From a virus, in IMG/VR virus record IMGVR_UViG_3300031280_000008, positions 1 to 35,541 of that record: a DNA stretch of 35,541 bases; one strand, given 5' to 3'. Below are positions 15,331-23,337 of this stretch, piece after piece. The translations under genes and the position numbers were made by a program. The stretch's first letter is position 1. Each line of letters opens with the position of its first letter. The notes below the pieces were generated by a model. It worked only from the letters and a program-made list of their open reading frames with translations, did not search any database and was not told the DNA's origin.

Positions 15331-17260
15331 AACGAAAAATTGCGTTGGACAACTTCCGCTTATTAAACCGGAAAACGATTGGCGTCCGCCATCACTAACT
15401 GACCTGCCGTCGTGGGGTGGGATCAAGCGAATCGGCCTTGACACTGAGGGCAGAGATCCAATGCTTAAAAAGCTTGGCCCTGGTGTTAGACGAAAAGATT
15501 CATACACAGTGGGTATAAGTTTTGCATTCGAGGATGGCCCCAGTTTCTATTTACCTTTCCGTCACAAAGGTGGTGACAACCTTTGTGAAAAGCATGTGCT
15601 TCTATACATGAAGGATCAAGCAAAGATTTACACCGGTGCAATCTGTGGGGCCAATCTCCAATATGATCTTGACTTTCTGGCTGAGGAAGGTATTGTATTT
15701 AAGCAGGCAACTTTCAAAGATATTCAAATAGCTGAGCCTCTGATTGATGAGAACCAATTCTCATACTCTCTGCAAAACCTATCAACAAAATATGGCTTCC
15801 CAGGCAAAGATGAAAAATTACTGATTGAAGCAGCAAACGCTTACGGCTTAGATCCGAAAGCAGATCTGTGGCGATTGCCTGCACGCCATGTCGGAGTTTA
15901 TGCCGAGGCCGATGCAGAGTTGCCCCTACAGATTCTGCGAAAGCAAGAACGCATTCTCGAAGATCAAGACCTGTGGCCGATCTATCAGTTGGAGTGTCAA
16001 GTTTTACCGGTGTTAGTTAAGATGCGTAGGCGTGGTGTCAAGATTGATTTTGATCAGCTCGAAAGAGTTGAAGAAGTCACTATGGAGAAAGAGATGGAGT
16101 TTCTCAAGATCATCCATGACAAAACTGGCGTGAAGATTGGTCTTGATGAGATCAACAAAACGAAACTTGTCATCAAAGCGTGTGACGTAGCACAGATTCC
16201 ATACGGGCGAACAGCTCCATCGAAAACATATCCTGACGGTCAGCCCTCAGTCAAGAGAGAATATCTTGAACCAAACGCCGATCATCCTGTAGTCAATGCA
16301 ATACTTGAAGCTCGATCATATAATAAGATTCGTAATACGTTTGTTGAATCGATTCGCAAACACGAAACCAATGGTCGAATCCACACTACCTTTAACCAGC
16401 TTCGCAGACAAGACGACAACAGCGACGAAGTCAAAGGTGCTGGCCCTGGGCGTCTCTCATCCTGTAGTCCTAATCTCCAGCAGCAGCCGTCGCGTCACCC
16501 GATCCTGGGCAAGATGTGGCGGTCGATCTATTTACCTGATGAGGGCGGGAAGTGGTGTTCGCTTGACTACTCACAGCAAGAACCCAGACTGTTTGTTCAC
16601 TTTGCTCATATCTGCGGATGCCCAGGAACGCAAGCAGCCGTCGATGGGTTTGAAGCTGGTTACGACTGGCATGATATGACAACCGAGATGGCTTTCGGTA
16701 TTAGAAAGATAGATGATCCGGTGCTGTTCAAACTGATGCGGAAAAAAGCAAAAGCTGTTTTTCTGGGGCTAACCTACGGCATGGGACAGGCAAAAATGTG
16801 TCGTTCCTGTGGGTTCAGTACAGAGACAATTAATATCCGTGGAGCTGAGCGAGAAGTGGCGGGCCCCGAAGGCCGAGCCTTCTTAGAAGAGTTTACCCGC
16901 AAAGTGCCGTTCCTCAGTGATATTAAGGAAAGAGTCGAGCGTGTAGCCTGGAATCGGCGATATATTCGGACTATACTCGGCAGACATATCCACTATCCGC
17001 CTAACCGAAACGCTGAGAGAAAAGCCTTAAATAATCTGATCCAGGGATCAGCAGCGGATCAAACAAAATTAGCGATGATGCTTTTAGATAAAGAAAATTT
17101 CAGAATTCAGTTGCAAATTCACGACGAAATTGCTATAACTATATATGATGAGAACACAGCAAAGGAAATGGCTGAAATAATGACAACTTGTGTGCCCTTG
17201 GTCGTACCGTCAAAGGTTGACATAGAGATCGGGGCCAATTGGGGAGATTCGATGGAATGA
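15320..17260 (+). CDS. Family A DNA polymerase with 3'-5' exonuclease
   Basis: 646 residues. Exo I is GLDTEGRD (Asp41, Glu43), Exo II is CGANLQYDLDF and Exo III is YAEADAELP, so proofreading looks intact. Polymerase motif A is SLDYSQQEPR (Asp416), motif B is KKAKAVFLGLTYGMG and motif C is IHDEI (His601-Asp602-Glu603). There is no 5'-3' exonuclease domain, as in most phage PolA. At the position of E. coli Phe762 the residue is Leu (residue 482). ATG 15320 has only a weak ribosome binding site and overlaps the upstream gene by 11 nt, suggesting translational coupling. It is the replicative polymerase of this phage. Confidence 0.95.
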   Translation: MARKTKNCVGQLPLIKPENDWRPPSLTDLPSWGGIKRIGLDTEGRDPMLKKLGPGVRRKDSYTVGISFAFEDGPSFYLPFRHKGGDNLCEKHVLLYMKDQAKIYTGAICGANLQYDLDFLAEEGIVFKQATFKDIQIAEPLIDENQFSYSLQNLSTKYGFPGKDEKLLIEAANAYGLDPKADLWRLPARHVGVYAEADAELPLQILRKQERILEDQDLWPIYQLECQVLPVLVKMRRRGVKIDFDQLERVEEVTMEKEMEFLKIIHDKTGVKIGLDEINKTKLVIKACDVAQIPYGRTAPSKTYPDGQPSVKREYLEPNADHPVVNAILEARSYNKIRNTFVESIRKHETNGRIHTTFNQLRRQDDNSDEVKGAGPGRLSSCSPNLQQQPSRHPILGKMWRSIYLPDEGGKWCSLDYSQQEPRLFVHFAHICGCPGTQAAVDGFEAGYDWHDMTTEMAFGIRKIDDPVLFKLMRKKAKAVFLGLTYGMGQAKMCRSCGFSTETINIRGAEREVAGPEGRAFLEEFTRKVPFLSDIKERVERVAWNRRYIRTILGRHIHYPPNRNAERKALNNLIQGSAADQTKLAMMLLDKENFRIQLQIHDEIAITIYDENTAKEMAEIMTTCVPLVVPSKVDIEIGANWGDSME

Positions 17261-17634
17261 GAACACTACTTTTCAAAAACAACGTACATAGTATTGAGCC
17301 TGTGGAGATTCCGAACCACGGCCAACGAGCCGTCAATCTTACTGTCCGTAAAGGTCTCAAATGGTCTGATCTTAAAGTTGGTGAGATCGTGGAGATTCAA
17401 GAGACGGACAATCCGCCGCCGAGTGGTGCTCCGGAAAGTTACGTCAAGATCTTCGATGTCAAGGTGATGACATTTTATCATCTCCTGCACTATGGCAGAA
17501 TGCTTGAGCTTGAACATGATCCTGATTGCCGAACCTTCTCAGGACTGTTCCATGTTATGAAAAAAGTCTATGACGGCTTTCTTCAACATGAGCTGGTGAC
17601 ATTAGTATTCTACGAGCTTTTACCTACGGAGTAA
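17257..17634 (+). CDS. Small ASCH/PUA-like protein
   Basis: 125 residues. NLTVRKGLKWSDLKVGEIVE followed by beta strands (VKIFDVKVMTFYHLL) resembles the ASCH/PUA fold, where an LRxGxK/KxGxKxxxxRxxD-like strand precedes a basic RNA-binding pocket. It ends with a helical segment and LVTLVFYELLP. GGGGAG at 17241-17246 serves the ATG, which overlaps the polymerase stop (ATGA). RNA or modified-base binding is possible but inferred only from fold resemblance. Confidence 0.6.
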   Translation: MRTLLFKNNVHSIEPVEIPNHGQRAVNLTVRKGLKWSDLKVGEIVEIQETDNPPPSGAPESYVKIFDVKVMTFYHLLHYGRMLELEHDPDCRTFSGLFHVMKKVYDGFLQHELVTLVFYELLPTE

Positions 17635-17635
17635 T

Positions 17636-18067
17636 ATGGAACAGCAACAAAGACAATTAGTAGTCAAGGCTTTAACGAAGGCGGGCCAGGATGCAACAAG
17701 CGTGGAGAATCCTGCTTATCCTGGCACGCCTGACATTCAATTCATTGATGGATGGATCGAATGTAAGTATCTGGAAGATTGGCCGAAGCGGCCTGAGACT
17801 ACTGTCCGGATCGAGCACTTCACGCAGCAGCAACGAGTGTGGCTTATGCGTAGATCGTATGCTTGTTCAAAGTTGACTGATAAGATGCACGGTCTCGGTT
17901 GGTTAGTGTTGTATGTTGCAAGCACAAAGGATTGGCTTGTGTTTGATGGAGAAACTGCGGCCCGCCAAGTAGCTAAAGACGGAGTCCATAAGGCAAAGCT
18001 TTTTGAGTTGGCCGTACTGACAACAAATAATTTACAGGATGTAATAAACTATGTCACTATCTCTTGA
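17636..18067 (+). CDS. PD-(D/E)XK endonuclease, VRR-NUC/Hjc-like
   Basis: 143 residues. The core reads NPAYPGTPDIQFIDGWIECK: G-x-P-D then E-C-K, the nuclease catalytic signature (Asp33, Glu42 and Lys44 approximately). Downstream, FTQQQRVWLMRR is the typical later helix of VRR-NUC-like nucleases. Length suits a single nuclease domain for Holliday junction or flap cleavage. GGAG sits 4 nt before the ATG. It overlaps the primase gene by 17 nt. Confidence 0.8.
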   Translation: MEQQQRQLVVKALTKAGQDATSVENPAYPGTPDIQFIDGWIECKYLEDWPKRPETTVRIEHFTQQQRVWLMRRSYACSKLTDKMHGLGWLVLYVASTKDWLVFDGETAARQVAKDGVHKAKLFELAVLTTNNLQDVINYVTIS

Positions 18068-20414
18068 CTTTCTAAAAGAATTTAGACCTAATGGGCCCTG
18101 GACGCTGACCGCGATTCCGGTGGATGGCGGGAAACTAAATACTGTGACATTCACCGGCGAGATGGAGCAGAAAGTAGAAGACTGGCTTACCAAGAATGGT
18201 GAAGGCCACAATATCTACTTCTCAGTCAATCCTTGCCGCGAAGCTGTCACCAAGAAAGCTTCTCGTGAAGACATCCACGCTGTCGAGTATTTGCATGTAG
18301 ATGTTGATCCTCGTGCCGGTGAAGAGTTGGAATCAGAGCAAAAAAGAATTCTTACTACTATCCGCAAATTCAAACCTACGCCAACTTGTGTTATCTTCTC
18401 TGGCGGTGGGTATCAAGCTTTCTGGCGTCTTGAAGAACCGATTCCCATAGGTGGTGACGTCGCAAAAGCCGAAGATGCTAAGCGGTATAACATGCAGCTC
18501 GAAACGCTTCTGGGCGGTGACAACTGTCACGACATATCTCGTATTATGAGATTGCCTGGAACCATGAATAGGCCGAATGCAAAGAAGCGGAAAAAAGGCC
18601 GTAAAGAAGTAATGGCAACTTTGGTTCATTTAGATCTCAAGATCTCCTATCCGATTGAAGATTTCACCGCAGCTCAAAAGATTCAATCTAAAAGCTCTGG
18701 TGGCTTCTCTGGCGGGCGATCTGATCTGACTCCGAAGATAGACACCGGCAATATTCGACGAATACCCGATCTTGCAGAGCTGGGCGAGAACGTCAAGGAT
18801 TGGGTTAAGATCCTCATTGCCCAGGGAAGAGATCCGGACAATCCACAGAAGTTTTCGTCACGCAGTGAGGCGTTGTTCGCAGTATGTTGTGAGCTTCATC
18901 GTGCCAACATTGAAGACGAAGTAATCTTCTCGATCATCACTGACAAAGATTTTGCGATTTCAGAATCTGTGCTCTGCCTCAAATCACGGGCCGAGACTTA
19001 TGCGTTACGTCAGATCGAACGAGCAAAAGAACACGCGGTCGATCCTGCACTTCAAGAAATAAATGGACGTCACGCAGTCATCTCTTCAATAGGGGGCAAA
19101 TGTCGAATTATTTCAGAAGAGTATGATCAAACATTCAAGCGGCCAAAGATCGAATTGCAGACGTTCCAGGATTTTTCAAATAGATACATGCACCGAAAAG
19201 TGAAGATCGCTGTAGATAAAAACGGTGGTGATGTGTTCATGCCTCTGGGTAAGTGGTGGCTTCAAAACCATAATCGCAGACAGTTTGATCAGATGATCTT
19301 TGTTCCAGCCCAGGAGATCGAGGGAGCATATAATTTGTGGCGTGGCTTCACCTATGAAGCTATACCTGGAAGCTGCGAAAAGTTTCTGGCCCATCTACAC
19401 GATAATGTTTGTGGCGGTGTTGATAGTTATTATGAGTTTCTCATGGCATGGCTTGCAGACGCTGTACAGAATCCAGCTAAGCCCGCAGGCACTGCCGTTG
19501 TTATGCGAGGCAAACAAGGCACAGGAAAATCATTCTTTGCAAAAGCCGTGGGAAAGTTATTCGGCCAACACTTCTTACATATCAGTAATTCAAAACATCT
19601 GGTGGGTTCATTCAATGCTCACTTACGTGACTGTGTTATGTTGTTCGCTGATGAAGCATTCTTTGCCGGTGACAAAAAGAGTGAAGGTATTCTAAAAGCT
19701 CTAATCACCGAAGAGCACATTGTTATTGAGAAGAAAGGTATTGACTCCGAGGCTCAGCGAAACTACATTCATCTCATCATGGCCTCGAACAGTGACTGGG
19801 TTGTCCCTGTGGCTATGGATGATAGACGATTCTTTGTTCTTGACATGGCAGAAGATCACCGCAGAGATAATACATACTTCGGTGACATTGCGGCTGAGTT
19901 AGATGATGGTGGGTATGAAGCTTTACTACATTATTTAATGACCTTAGATACTTCAAATATCGATTTGCGAACAGTGCCAAGCACCGAAGCTTTGGCAGAA
20001 CAAAAACAACTCAATTTGAACCCTGAGCAAGCGTGGTGGTATGATAAATTACATGAAGCAAGGGTATTATCACGTCACGAAGACTGGGAGACAATCGTTG
20101 CAAAAGAAGAATTGCTTGCAGATTTCAGACGTTTTGTTAAGGAATATGCCGGCAATTATATGAACAGAACATCCATACACCGGCTCACAAAGTTTCTGGG
20201 ACGAGTAATGCCCCCAGGATTTCCACAAATAACAACACGGCGAGTTAGTCCTGAGCCTGGAGCACCAATTGCAACCGGCCTGGGCTTCTGTACAAACCCA
20301 AAGTGTTATAGGTTGGCGTTACTATCAGAAAGTCGTGCTAAGTGGAATGAAGTTATGGGCTGTACAACTGTGTGGCAGGATGCTCCAATTGATGAAGATA
20401 AACCACCATTTTAG
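18051..20414 (+). CDS. Primase-helicase: AEP-like primase and SF3-like helicase (DUF5906)
   Basis: 787 residues. The N-terminal 200 residues resemble archaeo-eukaryotic primases: YLHVDVDPRAGEE (hDhD, Asp84 and Asp86), IFSGGGYQAFWRLEEP, and DISRIMRLPGTMNRPN. A linker (about 220-440) holds helical segments. The C-terminal helicase has Walker A GKQGTGKS (487-494), Walker B VMLFADEAFF (Asp534-Glu535), then IMASNSDWVVP and DDRRFFVLD, as in the DUF5906 primase-helicase family. It supplies primers and fork unwinding for the PolA enzyme. Starts at ATG 18051 after ACAGGA, inside the end of the nuclease gene. Confidence 0.9.
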   Translation: MSLSLDFLKEFRPNGPWTLTAIPVDGGKLNTVTFTGEMEQKVEDWLTKNGEGHNIYFSVNPCREAVTKKASREDIHAVEYLHVDVDPRAGEELESEQKRILTTIRKFKPTPTCVIFSGGGYQAFWRLEEPIPIGGDVAKAEDAKRYNMQLETLLGGDNCHDISRIMRLPGTMNRPNAKKRKKGRKEVMATLVHLDLKISYPIEDFTAAQKIQSKSSGGFSGGRSDLTPKIDTGNIRRIPDLAELGENVKDWVKILIAQGRDPDNPQKFSSRSEALFAVCCELHRANIEDEVIFSIITDKDFAISESVLCLKSRAETYALRQIERAKEHAVDPALQEINGRHAVISSIGGKCRIISEEYDQTFKRPKIELQTFQDFSNRYMHRKVKIAVDKNGGDVFMPLGKWWLQNHNRRQFDQMIFVPAQEIEGAYNLWRGFTYEAIPGSCEKFLAHLHDNVCGGVDSYYEFLMAWLADAVQNPAKPAGTAVVMRGKQGTGKSFFAKAVGKLFGQHFLHISNSKHLVGSFNAHLRDCVMLFADEAFFAGDKKSEGILKALITEEHIVIEKKGIDSEAQRNYIHLIMASNSDWVVPVAMDDRRFFVLDMAEDHRRDNTYFGDIAAELDDGGYEALLHYLMTLDTSNIDLRTVPSTEALAEQKQLNLNPEQAWWYDKLHEARVLSRHEDWETIVAKEELLADFRRFVKEYAGNYMNRTSIHRLTKFLGRVMPPGFPQITTRRVSPEPGAPIATGLGFCTNPKCYRLALLSESRAKWNEVMGCTTVWQDAPIDEDKPPF

Positions 20415-20428
20415 TAGGGGACGGACAA

Positions 20429-20656
20429 GTGGCTATTGCAGGAGATTACCGAGTAAGATGTAGAGTATGTGAAAGCTTCTTGAGTGTGCCTCAGAAGGTA
20501 AAGCCAATTGATTATGGTCTCATAGATAACAAATATGGGGCCACAGTGCGAAAATGTATGAATGAGCAGTGTAATCAATTTTATGTCTGCTATATGCAAG
20601 AATTACCGGATTTCAAAACGAAGATAATTTTGAAAATGATTGACAAACCAGACTGA
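20429..20656 (+). CDS. Ogr/Delta-like zinc finger protein
   Basis: 75 residues from GTG 20429, 9 nt after AGGGG; no earlier ATG exists in frame. The arrangement CRVC then, after about 28 residues, KCMNEQCNQFYVCY fits the Ogr/Delta pattern (CxxC, then C-x-N-x-x-C-x-x-x-F). Ogr and Delta activate late promoters of P2/P4-type phages by contacting RNA polymerase. A transcription-activator role here is inference; other zinc-ribbon functions are possible. Its 3' end contains the next promoter. Confidence 0.65.
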   Translation: MAIAGDYRVRCRVCESFLSVPQKVKPIDYGLIDNKYGATVRKCMNEQCNQFYVCYMQELPDFKTKIILKMIDKPD

Positions 20657-20668
20657 GTTTGGTATACT
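20640..20668 (+). promoter_or_regulatory. Sigma70-type promoter positioned for a near-leaderless transcript
   Basis: TTGACA at 20640-20645, 17-bp spacer, TATACT at 20663-20668. The next ATG is at 20678, only 9 bases after the -10 box, so the expected transcription start (about 20673-20677) is at or just before the start codon. The GGAG at 20669-20672 would lie upstream of the transcript. Confidence 0.75.
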
Positions 20669-20677
20669 GGAGACACT

Positions 20678-20893
20678 ATGAATATCACAATTGCAATCGT
20701 GTTCGTAAACGGCACTGCGGTAATCCGCATTGAGGGTGAGTGTCTTGTGAAATGCACCGACGAAAAAAGTGGTGCAGATATTGATCTTCATCGCAGGATC
20801 TTAGAGCAGGCGTTTATAGAGATCCTTGGAACGCAAGAAGTTGAAGTTGAATTTCCTGAGCTTGGAGAATGTATAGACCATGGTTCCAATTAA
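20678..20893 (+). CDS. Small acidic protein, unknown
   Basis: 71 residues. The first 35 residues form likely beta strands (ITIAIVFVNGTAVIRIEGEC), followed by a helix (LHRRILEQAFIEIL) and an acidic tail. The ATG is preceded by GGAG and by the consensus promoter at 20640. It overlaps the next gene by 14 nt. No family recognised. Confidence 0.65.
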   Translation: MNITIAIVFVNGTAVIRIEGECLVKCTDEKSGADIDLHRRILEQAFIEILGTQEVEVEFPELGECIDHGSN

Positions 20894-21341
20894 AGTGACA
20901 TTCAAGTCAGGGCAATTCATCACTGCGTATTCATCTGATCCAGATTCATTCGCTCGATCAGTGACTGACATATCACCACCTGAAATTACCAACATTGAAT
21001 ATGAGTTTGTCGAGCAAGATCTTCCAGAATTGCAGGAAGTGACATTAACTCTTCAAAGTGGAGCATTGCTTTTATGTGAGATTCCCACAACAGAGGTTGT
21101 AAAGATTCCCTGCATTAAAGAAGTTTCAGATTTTGCAGAGACCACAACAATCGCTTATGCTCGAATGGCTACCAAAGAAAATTTACTTGATGAACGATTT
21201 AAGGCTGCAACTGTTGTTATCAACAACCTACCAGTTTTATCGGTTCGCTTACATTTACACAAAGAATATTTGAAACGTAAAGCTGCATACGTAGCAGCAC
21301 TTGAAGCATTAGTTGATAGTGTTATTAGGCGTCCAGAATGA
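20880..21341 (+). CDS. Unknown phage protein
   Basis: 153 residues. The N-terminal part is beta-rich (PIKVTFKSGQFITAYSS), with a VTLTLQSGALLLCEIP strand pair. The C-terminal 60 residues are helical and basic (HKEYLKRKAAYVAALEALVD). The start codon lies in the tail of the previous gene and the stop overlaps the HNH gene ATG. No family recognised. Confidence 0.65.
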   Translation: MVPIKVTFKSGQFITAYSSDPDSFARSVTDISPPEITNIEYEFVEQDLPELQEVTLTLQSGALLLCEIPTTEVVKIPCIKEVSDFAETTTIAYARMATKENLLDERFKAATVVINNLPVLSVRLHLHKEYLKRKAAYVAALEALVDSVIRRPE

Positions 21342-21703
21342 AGCAAATTCCAAATCATCCTAATTACGAAATCACAACTGACGGAAGAATTTGGTCTAAG
21401 AAAAACCACAGGTGGTTGCAACTAACACTTACTGATTGTGGCCACTACAAAGTGCGTTTAGGGAGTAAACAACTATATTATGTTCATCGCCTTGTTCTTG
21501 AAACTTTTATAGGGCCATGTCCAGAAAATATGGAAGGGTGCCACAAGAATGATATTGGCACAGACAACAAGTTGAACAATTTAAGGTGGGGCACTCGATC
21601 TACCAATAGAAAAGATGCAGTATTATACAGTATAAGTAGGGCTACCGTAGCCGCTATTGTAAATAAAAATATTTGGAAACATTTATGGAGAACAAAATTA
21701 TGA
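21338..21703 (+). CDS. NUMOD4-HNH homing endonuclease
   Basis: 121 residues. NUMOD4 motif at the N-terminus: IPNHPNYEITTDGRIWSKK. HNH domain: YYVHRLVLETFIGPCPEN, then EGCHKNDIGTDNKLNNLRWG and TRSTNRKDA, with His/Asn/His-type positions visible. Length is typical of free-standing phage HNH endonucleases with a short DNA-binding tail (SRATVAAIVNKNIW). ATGA overlap upstream and downstream. Such genes move by cutting unoccupied alleles, so this boundary may mark an insertion. Confidence 0.85.
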   Translation: MKQIPNHPNYEITTDGRIWSKKNHRWLQLTLTDCGHYKVRLGSKQLYYVHRLVLETFIGPCPENMEGCHKNDIGTDNKLNNLRWGTRSTNRKDAVLYSISRATVAAIVNKNIWKHLWRTKL

Positions 21704-22344
21704 GAAAGGTAATTGCTTATGTACTACTGGCCGTAGTGCTCATCGGTAGTGGATGTATTTCCGCACTGTCTGAGCATTTAACGCCGGGAAAGAATGACGC
21801 CAAAGTTATTGCTTACGTCGAGAAGGTAGGAACAGGAGAAGCCGCAGATTACAAAGGCTTTTTGTTTCCAAGCTTAGCGACGCTGAGACAACTAAAGCAT
21901 GACTTTGAAGCCGCAGTTGTAATAACTAATCAGGAATTGATCCATCTTGCGGAATCAAAGAAGCTGGAAGAGAATATACTCCGTGGGATTGTGGATCACG
22001 ATGTAGATGTAGGTGAATCCCGCGAAGAGCTTATATTCGATCCAGTCACTGGAGCTGTCGCGGTGGGTTTAAGTCTATTCGGAATTGCAGGCGGCGGGTA
22101 TCTGGGCTTAATGAGAAAACGACCCCAGGACATAACGCCCCAGGAGATGGAAAAAGCTCTTGGTGACATCAAAGGTGAAGTCACTGACAAAGATCAAAAG
22201 ATACTCCAACTGGTGGCAAGCGTAAAGAAAGTGATCGATGCCCAGTCGACTACGGCCTCGAAAGATAAGATAACGAAAATACTGAAAGACAACCAGCTTC
22301 CGGATGTCCGTGCAGTTGTGAAAACCGCCCTGGCAAAACTGTAA
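21700..22344 (+). CDS. Phage lipoprotein with internal transmembrane segment
   Basis: 214 residues from ATG 21700 after TATGGAG. Signal peptide with lipobox: YVLLAVVLIGSGC, acylated Cys19. The periplasmic part (about 20-120) is charged and helical. Residues about 122-145 (GAVAVGLSLFGIAGGGYLGL) form a TM helix, followed by a cytoplasmic-type helical, Lys-rich C-terminus with coiled-coil character (TDKDQKILQLVASVKKVIDA). A lipid anchor plus an internal TM is unusual. It precedes a membrane-anchored protease and is followed by a strong hairpin. Function unknown; an envelope-modifying accessory is inferred. Confidence 0.75.
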   Translation: MRKVIAYVLLAVVLIGSGCISALSEHLTPGKNDAKVIAYVEKVGTGEAADYKGFLFPSLATLRQLKHDFEAAVVITNQELIHLAESKKLEENILRGIVDHDVDVGESREELIFDPVTGAVAVGLSLFGIAGGGYLGLMRKRPQDITPQEMEKALGDIKGEVTDKDQKILQLVASVKKVIDAQSTTASKDKITKILKDNQLPDVRAVVKTALAKL

Positions 22345-22350
22345 CCACTT

Positions 22351-22383
22351 CGGGGCCCAGACGTCGCGTGACACTGGGCCCCG
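22351..22383 (+). terminator. GC-rich hairpin after the lipoprotein gene
   Basis: CGGGGCCCAG (22351-22360) pairs with CTGGGCCCCG (22374-22383), a perfect 10-bp stem with a 13-nt loop, extendable by one T-A pair. The following tract (ATAACTTTATTAGG) lacks a T run, so it may be a partial terminator or an mRNA-stabilising hairpin that lets some transcription reach the protease gene. Confidence 0.65.
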
Positions 22384-22406
22384 ATAACTTTATTAGGAGA
22401 TGTGAG

Positions 22407-23141
22407 ATGAGACTTTTGACGAACATTCTTATAGTAATGGTGTTGGCTGTATTGTCTTTCCTGGTAGTCGTCCAGGAAGATGATGTCAAGACTTTGAAGA
22501 CTCAAACCTACTATAATGGTGGCAACCTGTGGGTAGTTGATCAGCGGCTACGATCAATCGAGAGTGGGTTGAAGGTGAGTCGAGATCCTACTCATCTGCT
22601 GATGGCATCGGCCATGCTGGAAGTTAAAAAAGAAACGGTAGATTTGTTTGGAACAAAATGTAGGTGGGATAGCTACAGTGCCGGAGTTTTTGTGTCCCAC
22701 AACACATTATTGACAGCAAAGCATTCAGTCGAGGATCAACTTGGTGTCACCATATCGACCATTACTGGCAAGAAATTTACTGTCAAAGAAATCGTAGAAG
22801 ACGCCGACGATGATATGGTATTGATTATAATCAACGAGACATACGGCCCATACTTGGAGCTGGGTTCGCGTCCGAGTTTGGGTGAAGATCTAATTTGCAT
22901 TGGCAATCCAGTAGAGAAACAGCTCGTAATGACGTGGGCTAAAGTTGCAAATCCAATTTGGAAAGATGACAACAGCTTCATTTATGATGGGTTCTGTCTT
23001 GGTGGATGCAGCGGCGGGCCTGTAATTCTAAATGGCCTGCTTGTTGGTATTTCAAAAGCAAAGCTCAGAGGCTCATCTTCTTTAGGTTTTGCCAGTCCTG
23101 TAGGTAGACTCGATCCGGAAATATTAGACCGGATTAAATAA
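22407..23141 (+). CDS. Membrane-anchored trypsin-like serine protease
   Basis: 244 residues from ATG 22407 after AGGAGA (22395-22400). Residues 5-22 are a signal-anchor (ILIVMVLAVLSFLVVV). The chymotrypsin-fold triad is visible: His106 in LTAKHSVED, Asp136 in DADDDMVLI, and Ser202 in LGGCSGGPVI with the oxyanion loop GCSGGP in place of the usual GDSGGP. The C-terminal GLVVGISKAKLR-like and GFASPVGRL segments complete the second barrel. There is no PDZ domain. It is expected in the periplasm, tethered to the inner membrane. Phage proteases outside the head are uncommon; target unknown. It is closed by a strong intrinsic terminator. Confidence 0.85.
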   Translation: MRLLTNILIVMVLAVLSFLVVVQEDDVKTLKTQTYYNGGNLWVVDQRLRSIESGLKVSRDPTHLLMASAMLEVKKETVDLFGTKCRWDSYSAGVFVSHNTLLTAKHSVEDQLGVTISTITGKKFTVKEIVEDADDDMVLIIINETYGPYLELGSRPSLGEDLICIGNPVEKQLVMTWAKVANPIWKDDNSFIYDGFCLGGCSGGPVILNGLLVGISKAKLRGSSSLGFASPVGRLDPEILDRIK

Positions 23142-23169
23142 ACCTCTCTCATCTCACATCTCCTCCAGA

Positions 23170-23200
23170 CCAGGGGCCACGGGGCCCCTGGCATTTTTTT
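23170..23200 (+). terminator. Strong intrinsic terminator after the protease gene
   Basis: CCAGGGGCC (23170-23178) pairs with GGCCCCTGG (23183-23191) around a 4-nt loop, followed by CA and seven T residues (23194-23200). It is the clearest rho-independent terminator in the window and isolates the protease cassette from promoter a. Confidence 0.9.
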
Positions 23201-23219
23201 AGTCCGATAATAGAATTTT
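23201..23219 (+). promoter_or_regulatory. AGTCCGATAA element upstream of promoter a
   Basis: AGTCCGATAATAGAATTTT, identical over 19 bases to 28173-28191, which lies upstream of promoter b. The core AGTCCGATAA also occurs at 29695, 30092 and, inverted, at 29727. Likely a binding site for a phage or host regulator of the early-type promoters (inference). Confidence 0.55.
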
Positions 23220-23238
23220 CAAAATATCGAGATTTTGA

Positions 23239-23268
23239 TTTGCACAAAGTGGGTTCATGTGTTATACT
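23239..23268 (+). promoter_or_regulatory. Phage promoter family, copy a
   Basis: TTTGCA at 23239-23244 and TATACT at 23263-23268, 18-bp spacer, extended -10 (TGTTATACT), followed by ATAAGTAGCGAGG. It belongs to the seven-copy family described for 28201, 29856, 30783, 31772, 32229 and 35347. Unlike the others it has a leader of about 260 nt before the next gene. Confidence 0.8.
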
Positions 23269-23310
23269 ATAAGTAGCGAGGAACAAAGCTCTTTGAGAAG
23301 TTAAAAATTT

Positions 23311-23337
23311 GCGGGGCCCCGTGGCCCCTGCTTTTAT
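23311..23337 (+). terminator. Attenuator-like hairpin close to promoter a
   Basis: GCGGGGCC pairs with GGCCCCTGC (one bulged T, loop CCGT) and is followed by TTTTATT. It starts about 36 nt after the predicted transcription start, so it could stop most transcripts early. Its core GGGGCCCCGTGGCCCCTG is the reverse complement of the terminator stem at 23173-23190. Confidence 0.6.
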
